From positions 1 through 45,783 of the forward strand of contig JAUSFV010000035.1 in assembly GCA_030649305.1 (NCBI GenBank): DNA of 45,783 bases. The letters are read 5' to 3'. The position numbers and the translations under genes are program-made. The notes beneath the pieces are model-generated. The model made no database searches. It was not told the origin of the DNA and worked only from the letters and a program-made list of their open reading frames with translations. The stretch comes from a bacterium (GTDB lineage: Bacteria; Patescibacteriota; Minisyncoccia; Sungbacterales; GWA2-42-14). Shown piece after piece: positions 7,936 through 16,663 of the stretch. Positions within the stretch are counted from its first letter, which is position 1. Each line of letters starts with the position of its first letter.

Positions 7936-9682
7936 ATCGCTTCCATGCCCTGTCGGTATAGACAAACCATTCCGTTACTTCGTTGAATCGGTCCGCGGGA
8001 AGCACAATAGTTCCTTCACGGATGCCGCGGACCTTTTTGTTTACAAAATAATTATAGGATGGGCTGTAGAGAAAAAGCGCGGCAACGTCTTCGCTGATAA
8101 TTTTTTCAAACTCTTCATATTTTTTTCGGCGTATTTCCCGATCCGCGGTTTTTCGCGCGTCCGCGAGAAGTTCATCCACCTTGCGGTTTGAATACATCGC
8201 GATATTGAGCCCGGGATCTTTGATTTGGGACGAATGCCAGAAAGAAAACGGGTCGGGATCGTGGCTGTATACTTCGCCGAAGAGGAGTGCTTCGTATGCT
8301 CGGGGGCGGATTAGGGTTGATTCAAGTTCAATCACGGGGAGCACGGTTAATTCAACCGTGACACCGACATCGGTCCACATTGTTTTAATGAGTTCGGTAG
8401 CCCGGACAAGCTGGGGGGCGTTTGACGTTGCGAGTTGTATGCGAAGGGGTGTGATAATTTCTTTTCCAGATTTTTTTTCTTTTTTTACCCGCATACCCTC
8501 CTCATTTTCTTTAAACCCTTCTTTTTCAAGAATATTTTTTGCTTTTTCGGGGTCGTAGCGTATGGGGGATATATCGGGATTCAATCCGAAGACACCCGCC
8601 GGAATCGGCGTATACGTTTCTTTGGCGTCGTCGCCAGCTGCTTCTTTTCTGACGCGTTCGGTATCGAGTGCCTGCATGAGGGCTATGCGTACATCTTTAT
8701 CGGCAAGGAGCTCCAGTTTATTGGCGTTGAGAAATACGCCGAATACGCTTGGCATGCTGAAGGCACGGGGTGTGAGGCCCCGCGGAATATTTCTTCCGAG
8801 GCGCTGGAGGGGGATTCCTCCCGCTCCGTCAATCGCGCCTGTTCGGAGGGATTGCACCAGTTCTTCTTCCGAAGGAAAGAAAAGAAATTCAATGCGTTTC
8901 AGATACGGTCCCTCGCGATGGAATCGCGGATTTGCCGTAAGGGTGATGCGTGCGGCAAGCTCCTCTGTTTTTTCAATATTTGAAAAAACATACGCTCCCG
9001 ACCCCACCGGCCGAAGGTTCAATTCATTGAGCGGAGCGCTTATCGGGTCAACATTTTTCCAGAGGTGTTTTGGAATAATGCCGAGGGTCAGGTTATTGAT
9101 GAAGGGCGCGTAGGGCTGGCGAAGCGTAAAGCGTACGGTATGGTCATCCAATTTTTCAACCGTTACCCCTTGCCAGTTCGGGCGTTCGGGGCTTGCGTAC
9201 GCGGGATTTTGCACGGCTTCAACGGTGAAGACGATGTCGTCTGCCGTGACAGCTTTTCCGTCATGCCAACGGGCGTTTTTGCGAAGAACAAAGGTGTAGG
9301 TCTTATTTTCATCGGTTATTTCATAGTGTTCGGCAAGGTCGGGAATCGGATTTCCCTCCGCATCAAAGGTAATGAGAGAAGAGTAAATTAATTTCGCGAT
9401 GTCGCGGTCCGTATCGTTTGATGCAAGAAAGAGAGGGTTGATGAGGCGCGGCTGTTTCAGGAGTCCTTCGCGGTACACCCCGCCGTGTTCGGGAACGCGT
9501 TCGGTGTGGCGCCCGATGAAGCGCGTAAGCGAGAACGACCCCGAGCTAATTACGATAAGCAACAACACAAGGAAGATTATTTTTTCTTGTTGTGAAAAAA
9601 GGCGCGGCAAATATAAAAGCCGCTTCCGGTCGGGAAGATATTGCATGAGAGCGGAAATTTTTTGAGCGATTTTTTCTTTCAA
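7934..9682 (-). CDS. ABC transporter substrate-binding protein, family 5 (oligopeptide type), membrane-anchored
   Basis: About 582 residues. A cytoplasmic basic stretch is followed by one membrane anchor (about 33-54, KIIFLVLLLIVISSG) and an SBP_bac_5 domain: GGVYREGLLKQPRLINPLF, YTFVLRKNARWHDGKAVTADDIVFT (family signature), LRPVGSGAYVF and the C-terminal lobe with IELESTLIRPRAYEALLFG. Family members bind peptides or nickel for ABC import; no permease or ATPase gene is adjacent. The start is unsure: TTG at 9682 sits directly after the secG terminator without a ribosome binding site, and an ATG 12 codons later (9646) is an alternative. Confidence 0.88.
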   Translation of the reverse strand: MKEKIAQKISALMQYLPDRKRLLYLPRLFSQQEKIIFLVLLLIVISSGSFSLTRFIGRHTERVPEHGGVYREGLLKQPRLINPLFLASNDTDRDIAKLIYSSLITFDAEGNPIPDLAEHYEITDENKTYTFVLRKNARWHDGKAVTADDIVFTVEAVQNPAYASPERPNWQGVTVEKLDDHTVRFTLRQPYAPFINNLTLGIIPKHLWKNVDPISAPLNELNLRPVGSGAYVFSNIEKTEELAARITLTANPRFHREGPYLKRIEFLFFPSEEELVQSLRTGAIDGAGGIPLQRLGRNIPRGLTPRAFSMPSVFGVFLNANKLELLADKDVRIALMQALDTERVRKEAAGDDAKETYTPIPAGVFGLNPDISPIRYDPEKAKNILEKEGFKENEEGMRVKKEKKSGKEIITPLRIQLATSNAPQLVRATELIKTMWTDVGVTVELTVLPVIELESTLIRPRAYEALLFGEVYSHDPDPFSFWHSSQIKDPGLNIAMYSNRKVDELLADARKTADREIRRKKYEEFEKIISEDVAALFLYSPSYNYFVNKKVRGIREGTIVLPADRFNEVTEWFVYTDRAWKR

Positions 9683-9684
9683 TG

Positions 9685-9709
9685 GAAAAAGCGGATTACG
9701 CCGCTTTTC
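9685..9709 (-). terminator. Intrinsic terminator of secG
   Basis: On the minus strand AAAGCGG / CCGCTTT around CGTAAT, followed by TTTTCC. Confidence 0.8.
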
Positions 9710-9727
9710 GTCGCATATGAAGAGTTG

Positions 9728-9943
9728 TTAGATAAGAATCGTAACGATGCCGAGGCCGAAAAAAAGCACGGCAAGGATAACCGTTCCCCAAAAAAGGATT
9801 TTTTCAAATCCTCTGCGCGTCTGGTACACGACACTATCTCCGCCGAATGCCTCTGACAATCCCGCTCCTTTTTGTTGGAGCAGAATGGAGATAACCAAGA
9901 GGACTGATACGATAAGTTGTGCGATGGTGACGATGTTTTTCAT
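9728..9943 (-). CDS. secG: Protein translocase subunit SecG
   Basis: 71 residues with two membrane helices (4-22 and 52-70) around a Gly-rich cytoplasmic loop. ISILLQQKGAGLSEAFGGD is the typical SecG signature. SecG assists SecYEG-dependent export, which serves the several secreted proteins in this window. The -10-like AATACTATAAT directly abuts the ATG, so the mRNA is probably leaderless. It lies two bases after the end of the next upstream minus-strand gene. Confidence 0.93.
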   Translation of the reverse strand: MKNIVTIAQLIVSVLLVISILLQQKGAGLSEAFGGDSVVYQTRRGFEKILFWGTVILAVLFFGLGIVTILI

Positions 9944-9944
9944 A

Positions 9945-10280
9945 TTATAGTATTGAATTTGTAACTCCCAGTATGACTGACGCCCAGAATAAACTCCAAA
10001 AATCAGTGATGACCAGTTGCGCTATGAATTTGTCGGCAATCAAAAGAAGGATGATGTTGATAATGATATTGAAGAGGCCGAAGGTAAGGATAAGAAAAGG
10101 GAAGCTTACGATTTTCAGAATCGGCCGCACAATCGTAAAAATAATAGCAAGGACAACTCCCGCCGAAAAAAGCAGGGGAAGATTTGCGGGGAACTGAAAA
10201 CCCGAAAGAAGCTGAGTGGCTGCCCATACGGCTCCCGCGTTCAGGACAATTCTTAATAAAAATCTAGCAAGAAAGCCCAT
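9945..10280 (-). CDS. Phage holin family / four-TM membrane protein (Mycobacterium-type superfamily IV)
   Basis: 111 residues with four predicted membrane helices. ILTFGLFNIIINIILLLIAD and the N-terminal LRIVLNAGAVWAATQLLSGF match the PF04020-type family (named for holins, but widespread as a small envelope protein). No lytic genes are adjacent, so a phage role is not indicated. On the minus strand TTGTAT, 17 bp and TATCAT, then six bases to ATG, give a leaderless promoter at 10281-10315. Confidence 0.85.
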   Translation of the reverse strand: MGFLARFLLRIVLNAGAVWAATQLLSGFQFPANLPLLFSAGVVLAIIFTIVRPILKIVSFPFLILTFGLFNIIINIILLLIADKFIAQLVITDFWSLFWASVILGVTNSIL

Positions 10281-10323
10281 TTCTGGATGATAGCATATCT
10301 TGGGCTTCCATACAAGAAAAAGA

Positions 10324-10346
10324 AAAAAGCCGAGAAATCTCGGCTT
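10324..10346 (-). terminator. Intrinsic terminator of the tldE-like gene
   Basis: GCCGAGA / TCTCGGC with an AA centre, followed on the minus strand by TTTTTTC. Confidence 0.85.
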
Positions 10347-10362
10347 TGCAGAGTGATATCGG

Positions 10363-11766
10363 TTATTTTTCTAGAGATGTTCCGCCCAAGAATTTGAAAT
10401 TCTTGATTTTGAGCGTGGGAAGGAAAAAGGGAGCAAACCCTCCTTCGTCCCATGCGTCATAGGTCCGTGTGACGGGTCCCGCGCTCTCAATTCGCGAGAA
10501 CGCCTCAAACATCTTTTGTTTGAAGCGAAGATTATAAATCGGATTGATTTTCCCGCGGTCAATGAGGAATACGCCGTGTTGGGTCGTTCCCGTCATTTCA
10601 GCGGTCTGGAAATGCGGCATATGAAGGTAATGCGTTTTGGTAATCCAGATGGTCGGTGCATCCGCAGTTTCAACCATCTCTTCCAGAGAGATAGCCTTGC
10701 CGCTTATCTCCATGACGATATGTGACGGAGTAGCTCCCGAGAATCGTGCGGTAGGCGGAAGCGCATGCGCGGTATGTTCTTGTTTGAGCAGCCGCGCAAG
10801 TGTTGAGTCCGTCGCGAGGCCTCTGAGCACGCCCTGTTCTATGAGGGCTGTCTTATTTCGTGGATAGCCCTCAAAATCAAAGGGTTGCGGCGCGTATGAT
10901 AACGGATCGTCAAAGAGAGAAAATTTTTTTCCGGTAACTTCTTCGTTTAATTTTCCGGAGAACACGCTTATTCCTCTCAAGTAATTCAAGCCGTTGAAAG
11001 AAAATGAACCGAGGAATCCCATCATGGGTGCCAAGGCGTACGGTTCAAGGATGACGTCAAAGTGCGCTTCCTCTCCCGGCCCTACGATCAAAAGGCGTTT
11101 TTTCCCTTTTTGGAGGTGATGCTTTCGGATGATTTCTTCCGCAACGCGCTTTACTTCAATTTCCTGATATGAAGTTCCGCCGGATGCCGCGTAACTTGAC
11201 GTTTCCGGTTTTTGATACGGGTCGCGCCATCCGTAACAGGTCAGTATGGCTCCGCTGGATTTCTGGGAGAGTATGACGCCGTTTGAATTAGCAAACCAGG
11301 TTTCGTTTTCTCCCATTACCATTTTACCCGAAAATACGATTTTTTCTTTTTCCAGAAGTTCTTTGAGCGTAACAAGCACGCGTGTGGCGTTTTTGGATTT
11401 TAATTCAGCTGTTTCTTTGTCAAAACCGGATGTGTTCAGATTGGCAACTGAAATAGCGTTTTTGGGAACAAGCGCGGGGAGTTCCATTGCCTCCGGAAGA
11501 TAACGGACGCGCGCCATCATCTGTGCGATTCTTTTTTCTATGGAAGCGGGAGTTATGTCGGTAAAACTATCGGAAAGATATCGTCCTTTCTTGATGATGC
11601 CAAGATTGACGGCATAACTTTCCCCGGCGGGATTTTGATGAATATTTCCGTAATGGACGCGTTTCAGTAGGGCGCGGTGTTTTGTAAAGACGACTTCCGC
11701 CGCTTCTCCGCCGTGCTTGCGCGCGGTTTTGATAATCCAGGAGAGAAATTCTTTTGTGTTTCTCAT
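10363..11766 (-). CDS. TldE/PmbA-like subunit of a TldD/E metalloprotease
   Basis: 467 residues of the TldD/PmbA family, the partner that lacks a full zinc motif. Visible family blocks are FANSNGVILSQKSSGAILTCYGW, LLIVGPGEEAHFDVILEPYA and FSLFDDPLSYAPQPFDFEGYP. TldE forms a heterodimer with TldD around a substrate tunnel and degrades unfolded peptides; in some bacteria the pair matures microcins or removes leader peptides. It follows the TldD gene by about nine bases with its own AAGGAGGAGTC-ATG, so the two are co-transcribed and probably co-translated. Confidence 0.9.
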   Translation of the reverse strand: MRNTKEFLSWIIKTARKHGGEAAEVVFTKHRALLKRVHYGNIHQNPAGESYAVNLGIIKKGRYLSDSFTDITPASIEKRIAQMMARVRYLPEAMELPALVPKNAISVANLNTSGFDKETAELKSKNATRVLVTLKELLEKEKIVFSGKMVMGENETWFANSNGVILSQKSSGAILTCYGWRDPYQKPETSSYAASGGTSYQEIEVKRVAEEIIRKHHLQKGKKRLLIVGPGEEAHFDVILEPYALAPMMGFLGSFSFNGLNYLRGISVFSGKLNEEVTGKKFSLFDDPLSYAPQPFDFEGYPRNKTALIEQGVLRGLATDSTLARLLKQEHTAHALPPTARFSGATPSHIVMEISGKAISLEEMVETADAPTIWITKTHYLHMPHFQTAEMTGTTQHGVFLIDRGKINPIYNLRFKQKMFEAFSRIESAGPVTRTYDAWDEGGFAPFFLPTLKIKNFKFLGGTSLEK

Positions 11767-11775
11767 GACTCCTCC

Positions 11776-13272
11776 TTATCGTCCTGCCGCGGCAGTATAG
11801 ACATCTTTGAAGTACGCGGGGGAAGTGCCGTGCCCCGTTTTCATTACTTGCATGGGGTCACCCTTGCCGCAGTTCGGAAGGCCGTAAAGTTCCCATGATT
11901 TTTCGTTGCAGAACCCGAGACAGTTTCTCCAGAAGGCGAGGTTGTCTCCGTAATAGAGACCGTTTTTCCGGAGTTCCCATTTTCCGCTGACCTTCTCCCA
12001 TGCGATTTCAACCCCAAACTGGAAGTGTCTGCGATAATCGTCAATGGTCCATGATTTATTTGCGCCAAACATCACGGTTCCGTCCGGAGTATTTTCTTTC
12101 AGTTCTTCCAAGTCGAGATGCCCGGGTTCAATGAGAATGTTGACCATACGGATAAGCGGAATATCTTTTCCGCTCATGGCACGCATGGTTCCTCCCGATT
12201 TTGTAAAATAGGGACGCCCGATTTGTCTGTTGAGCATGGTTACCGATTCGCGCGAGGTCAGAAGCCCGACCCACGTACCGTCTTTAACGAGTTGCGTGCG
12301 CTGGCGGGGTGTTCCTTCGTCATCAAAGAGGAATGTCCCAACGCCTCGGTCAATAGCACTCTCGGCGACGATATTGACGTGTTCGGAGCCGAATTTGAAT
12401 GTTCCAATCTCGGGAAGAATTTTCATGAAGAATGATCCGCCCGCAAGCGTCCACTCGGTACCGCAGCAGCGGTCCCCCTCAAAGCCGTGAATGGTTTCGT
12501 GCCCGCCGTGTAAATTGAATGAACCCGGCAGAATGATGGCATTGCGTATAGCGCTTGGCATACACGGAGCGTAACAGAGGTCAAGCGCTTCCCGCGTGAT
12601 TCTTCTCGCTTCTTTTACAAGGTCGTGTTCCTGAACATATTCGTAGCCGGCCTGCGCGATGTAGCCATGGCCGTCGGGAAAGGTACGCCCCTGGATGTCG
12701 TCATCAGAAAATCTTCGGACGTTCACGTTGATTTGCGCGCCTGAGAACAGAAAGCGCTGGTCGGTAAAGAGACCAAATGAGTTAAGAAATAGTTTCTGCG
12801 TTTTTTCGAAATTGAGATTGCCGCTTCGGTAAAATGCCATCTTACCGATTTCTTCGCGCATTGCGGCTTCTGCTTTTACGAGAAGGTTTATCTTTTCTTC
12901 GAGCGGCATTACGAACGGGTCCTTCGTATAGGGGGTCGCGTAGTAATAATCACCTTTGAGTTCCGGGTCGGGCAGGATCGGCCGTATGCTTCCGAATGAT
13001 CCGTTTGCTTCAGCCGATTCAAGGGCGCGTTTTACCATCTCGTGTACCTTGTCTTTATTAATTGCGCTGATTCCCCAGAAGCCGACACCGCCGTTTTTGT
13101 ACACAAGAATACCCATGCTTTGCGAGGCGGTATGCGCGACTTGTGATGGTTTTTCATCCTCAACGGTAATGGATTCTGCTTTGGAATCCGGCTCCATTCT
13201 TACTTCCGCATATTCTGCACCGCGCCTTTTAGCAAACACAATCGCATCTTCCATCAGTTCTCGGTATTCCAT
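11776..13272 (-). CDS. TldD-like metalloprotease subunit
   Basis: About 498 residues from the ATG at 13272, chosen because AAGGAGGA lies just upstream on the minus strand; the track's earlier start is not supported. The catalytic motif is HETIHGFEGDR, where the family usually has HEAVGHGLEGD: the His-Glu pair and EGD are kept, but the spacing to the second His is one shorter. C-terminal NILIEPGHLDLEEL and YGLPNCGKGDPMQ are family-like. It works as a pair with the downstream TldE gene. The upstream M24 peptidase suggests a peptide-recycling cluster. Confidence 0.9.
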   Translation of the reverse strand: MEYRELMEDAIVFAKRRGAEYAEVRMEPDSKAESITVEDEKPSQVAHTASQSMGILVYKNGGVGFWGISAINKDKVHEMVKRALESAEANGSFGSIRPILPDPELKGDYYYATPYTKDPFVMPLEEKINLLVKAEAAMREEIGKMAFYRSGNLNFEKTQKLFLNSFGLFTDQRFLFSGAQINVNVRRFSDDDIQGRTFPDGHGYIAQAGYEYVQEHDLVKEARRITREALDLCYAPCMPSAIRNAIILPGSFNLHGGHETIHGFEGDRCCGTEWTLAGGSFFMKILPEIGTFKFGSEHVNIVAESAIDRGVGTFLFDDEGTPRQRTQLVKDGTWVGLLTSRESVTMLNRQIGRPYFTKSGGTMRAMSGKDIPLIRMVNILIEPGHLDLEELKENTPDGTVMFGANKSWTIDDYRRHFQFGVEIAWEKVSGKWELRKNGLYYGDNLAFWRNCLGFCNEKSWELYGLPNCGKGDPMQVMKTGHGTSPAYFKDVYTAAAGR

Positions 13273-13358
13273 CCGTCTTCCTCCTTTTGGCTTCTTGGTT
13301 GTCAAAGATGTGCCGCCATTGTAGCAAAATAAGAGCCGAATGTCAAGAATTTTTGCAA

Positions 13359-13387
13359 GAAAAAAAGCCCCCGCAGAGCGAGAGCTT
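13359..13387 (-). terminator. Intrinsic terminator of the M24 peptidase gene
   Basis: On the minus strand AAGCTCTCGC / GCGGGGGCTT (with G-U pairs) around TCT, then seven T. Confidence 0.75.
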
Positions 13388-13398
13388 CGTATGGTTTA

Positions 13399-14538
13399 TT
13401 ATACGTTAATTTCAATGAGGTCTCGCGGGAGATTGTTTAAAACTATCGGTCCATGTTTGGTGATATGGATAGTTTCTTCAATTCTCATACCGCCAAAACC
13501 TTCTTCATAGATGCCGGGTTCATTTGTGAGTACGTCGCCGGCCTGAAGTGTTTGGTCAGGGGTAACCGCAAGTGAGGTGCGCGGTGGCTCGTGCATCGCT
13601 AGACCAATGCCATGGCCGAGCCCATGGGCGAAGTCGGGAAATCCAGCCCGCATGAGCGCGTCCCGCGCGGCATTCCGTACCACATGGCAATTGGCGCCCG
13701 GAATATAGAGCCGGGCTGTTTCGTCTATCGCGTATACGATTGCCGCATGCATTTCTTTTTGTTTTTCGGTTGCGCGTCCGACAATTACTACTCGCGATAT
13801 GTCGGAGTAGTATCCTTTATAAGTGCACCCGACATCTAGTTGGAGAATATCGCCTCGTTCCAGAAGCTTTGATGATGCCTGGCCATGAATTATCGCCGAC
13901 CGGTAACCGCTCGCGACGATGGCTCCCTCGGGCCACGGAGTTCCGCCTCGTTTGAGGATTTCCTGGTTGAGAAATCCTTCAAGCTCGGTTTCTGAAACAC
14001 CGGGCCGAATTTTTGGGATGAGCGCTCGGATGGCATCCTCAATAATGCGAAGCGATTTTACAATGAACTTTATTTCCTCTTCGTCTTTCGTGCGCCGGTT
14101 TTCAAGAATGATATTGGGTAGGCGGATAATCTCTACCCCCGGAAGATTTTTGGGGAGTTCGGATGCTACAAAATCCCATGATACTTCGTCGCCAAGAAGT
14201 CCAAGTCGTTGTACGCCAAAATCTCGCATGTTGCGATATGCTTCCCGTAGGACGCGTTGGTCTTTTTGGATTACAATATCCCAGAGATCTTCGCGGACTT
14301 CTTCTTCTGATTGCAGTTCGTATCGGCCATCGGTCAGAAACGTTCTTCCCTTCGGCAGTTTTGGTATAAGCAAAGCGAGTGATGACGAGCCGGAAAATCC
14401 GGTCAAATAGCGGATAGAAACTTTTTGTCGTTCGGATTCTTCCATATTTTTTAGAAGGAGCGCATCAACACCGTATTTCTGTAAATCGTTTGTAACCCGT
14501 CGGATCCGTTCAGGAACTTTTGTTTGTGAAAGAGCCAC
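13399..14538 (-). CDS. M24 family Xaa-Pro aminopeptidase
   Basis: 379 residues. The N-terminal creatinase-like domain (about 10-150) is followed by a pita-bread catalytic domain: LERGDILQLDVGCTYKGYYSD supplies the first two metal Asp, GHGIGLAMHEPP the His, and LTNEPGIY plus GMRIEETI the two Glu. It removes an N-terminal residue preceding proline from peptides, using two metal ions. The GTG start is supported by AAGGAGGTCAGCT. The gene is upstream of, and in the same direction as, tldD/tldE but has its own terminator. Confidence 0.93.
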   Translation of the reverse strand: MALSQTKVPERIRRVTNDLQKYGVDALLLKNMEESERQKVSIRYLTGFSGSSSLALLIPKLPKGRTFLTDGRYELQSEEEVREDLWDIVIQKDQRVLREAYRNMRDFGVQRLGLLGDEVSWDFVASELPKNLPGVEIIRLPNIILENRRTKDEEEIKFIVKSLRIIEDAIRALIPKIRPGVSETELEGFLNQEILKRGGTPWPEGAIVASGYRSAIIHGQASSKLLERGDILQLDVGCTYKGYYSDISRVVIVGRATEKQKEMHAAIVYAIDETARLYIPGANCHVVRNAARDALMRAGFPDFAHGLGHGIGLAMHEPPRTSLAVTPDQTLQAGDVLTNEPGIYEEGFGGMRIEETIHITKHGPIVLNNLPRDLIEINV

Positions 14539-14702
14539 AGCTGACCTCCTTATTTTGCTTTGTTGTAAGCAGAAAAACCGTGCGTTTATCGTAGCAAAAA
14601 ATTATGCGTATGTCAAACACCTGCTTTGCAAAAGAGCCCGTTTCGTGCTTTACTATGAATAGTTTTCTAGTCTCTAATTGTTAGCCCCTAATCTCTTCGC
14701 TT

Positions 14703-16586
14703 ATGTTCAACGCAACCGAAGAAATCAAATCCCGCCTTGATATTGTGGATTTTATCCAGCAGTATGTCCGGCTTGAGAAAAGCGGTATTAACTGGCGCGC
14801 GAACTGCCCCTTTCATCAGGAGCGGACGCCGTCTTTTTTTGTTTCCAAAGCGCGCCAGCGGTGGCATTGTTTCGGTGGATGCGGCGAGGGGGGAGACATC
14901 TTTTCGTTTTTGATGAAAATTGAGGGGCTTGAATTTCCCGATGCGCTTGCGGTACTTGCTAAGCGTGCGGGAGTTGAAATAAAGCGCGAAGACCCGCGGG
15001 TGCAATCCGAGCGAAATCACGCGTACGCGATATGCGAATCTGCCGCGGTATGGTTTGCGGGCGAACTTCAGAAAAGTTCCCTGGCGTTGGAATATCTGAA
15101 AGGACGCGGTCTCACGGAAAAAACTATTGCCGATTTTCGTATCGGCTTTGCCCCCGAGGGCTGGCGGAATTTGTTGGAGTATCTTGTGGCAAAGGGTTTT
15201 CGCGCGGATGACATTGAAAAAGCGGGGCTCGCAATTAAAAAATCCGACACCCCTTATTCGGCATCCGGCACCTCCGGCTATTATGATCGTTTTCGCAGTC
15301 GTATTATTTTCCCTATCAGCGATGCGAACGGAAGGGTAATCGCGTTCGGCGGCCGTGTTTTCGAACCGCAGACACACGCAGAAAAAACGCAGAACAACGC
15401 AGAAACGGGTCTGCGCGATTCTGCGCTCGCCCCGTTAGATGCAGGGCTATCTAACGGGGTGAATCAGCATAGTTCTGCGGCTGCTATAGCAGCAAAATAT
15501 ATAAACTCTCCGCAAACTCCTATATACAATAAGTCACGCGTGCTTTACGCGTTTGATAAAGCAAAACAGCCCATCCGCGAAAAAAATTCGTGCGTGCTGG
15601 TTGAAGGATATATGGATGCCGTGATGTCGCATCAGGCAGGTGTTGCAAATACCGTCGCGGTTTCGGGAACAGCACTAACCGACCATCAGCTTCGCGCGAT
15701 CCGCCGTCTTACCGATACCCTGGTGAGTTCTTTTGATTCGGATTCGGCAGGGGAGCGTGCGGCAAAGCGAAGTTTGGATTTGGCAACAACGCATGATTTC
15801 AAACGCCTTGTTGCCGTGATTCCGTCCGAAGAAGGGAAAGACCCCGCAGACATCGTGGTAAAAAACCCCGCGCGCTGGGAAGAAATTGTTGCGGGCGCCC
15901 GCCCTGTGATGGATTATTATTTTGAAACCGCGTGCGCGCGATATGATATAAAAAATCCCGATGGCAAAAAGGCAATCGCGGGGGAATTAATTCCGCATCT
16001 TGCGATACTTGTAAATGAAATTGAAAAATCACATTGGGTGCGGCGGCTTTCGGGTGAACTCTCTGTACCCGAGGAATCCGTCTGGAAAGAACTTGCAAAG
16101 TTTTCGGTGCGGAGCAATGATGAGCATACGCCGTTTGCGGATACCCCCGCTGAAAGTCGCGGGCGTACCCGGATTGAGGAATTGGAAGCGCGGCTCGTTG
16201 GGGCGTTGTTGATGTGGCCCGAGAAAGCATCATTGCTTGCCGGAGCTCCCACGATGGGAAAAGAATTTTTTGCAAGCGCATTTCACGGCACATTGTTTGA
16301 GATGCTGAAAGCGGGGAAGCCGGTGAGCGTAGGAACGGGGCAGGGGACGGAGAGCGAGATGCAGGATTTGATGTTTCGCGCGGAAGTTGCGTTTCAGAAT
16401 GTTGAGAAAAAAGACGATGAAATTGTTTTATGCGCGCGCGAGATCTATAAGGAAAAAATGAAGGGGCGTCTCACGGAGTTGTCGCAAAAAATCAAAGACG
16501 CGGAGCGAAATCATGAGGCCGAGCATCTTGACGGTCTGGTGCGGGATTTTCAAGAAACCTCGCGGCAAATGAATGCATTTTTATAA
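14703..16586 (+). CDS. dnaG: DNA primase with an in-frame repeat insertion
   Basis: 627 residues. The CHC2 zinc finger is C35, H38, C56, C60 (CPFHQERTPSFF, WHCFGGCGEGG). The primase core is FRSRIIFPISDANGRVIAFGGR, the TOPRIM domain VLVEGYMDAVMSHQAG and SFDSDSAGERAAKRSLDLA, and the C-terminal helicase-interacting part is weakly conserved. DnaG makes RNA primers for replication. Between GGRVFEPQ and KYINSPQTPIYNKSRVLY there are about 43 extra residues (about 224-266) rich in Ala, Asn, Thr and Ser. In most primases these two blocks are nearly adjacent. The gene is followed by rpoD, the classic macromolecular synthesis order. Confidence 0.97.
   Translation: MFNATEEIKSRLDIVDFIQQYVRLEKSGINWRANCPFHQERTPSFFVSKARQRWHCFGGCGEGGDIFSFLMKIEGLEFPDALAVLAKRAGVEIKREDPRVQSERNHAYAICESAAVWFAGELQKSSLALEYLKGRGLTEKTIADFRIGFAPEGWRNLLEYLVAKGFRADDIEKAGLAIKKSDTPYSASGTSGYYDRFRSRIIFPISDANGRVIAFGGRVFEPQTHAEKTQNNAETGLRDSALAPLDAGLSNGVNQHSSAAAIAAKYINSPQTPIYNKSRVLYAFDKAKQPIREKNSCVLVEGYMDAVMSHQAGVANTVAVSGTALTDHQLRAIRRLTDTLVSSFDSDSAGERAAKRSLDLATTHDFKRLVAVIPSEEGKDPADIVVKNPARWEEIVAGARPVMDYYFETACARYDIKNPDGKKAIAGELIPHLAILVNEIEKSHWVRRLSGELSVPEESVWKELAKFSVRSNDEHTPFADTPAESRGRTRIEELEARLVGALLMWPEKASLLAGAPTMGKEFFASAFHGTLFEMLKAGKPVSVGTGQGTESEMQDLMFRAEVAFQNVEKKDDEIVLCAREIYKEKMKGRLTELSQKIKDAERNHEAEHLDGLVRDFQETSRQMNAFL
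15373..15501 (+). repeat. Palindromic repeat insertion inside dnaG
   Basis: The stretch contains three close copies of ACGCAGAA, a complementary TTCTGCG, and an 11-bp inverted repeat CCCCGTTAGAT / ATCTAACGGGG (15430-15459). The frame stays open. Its CCCCGTTAGA end resembles the termini of the intergenic elements near 36 kb. Confidence 0.7.
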
Positions 16587-16663
16587 CATATGTATAATAT
16601 ACCAACAAACTTGAGATTATAAGGATGTTATTTTAGGGATATGAGCGGTAATTCGTTTTGTAT

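Noticed and set aside
15430-15459. CCCCGTTAGAT inverted repeat in dnaG as a complete MITE insertion
   Set aside because: The ends resemble the 36-kb elements but are only 30 bp apart and have no target duplication, so I call it a related palindrome, not the same element.
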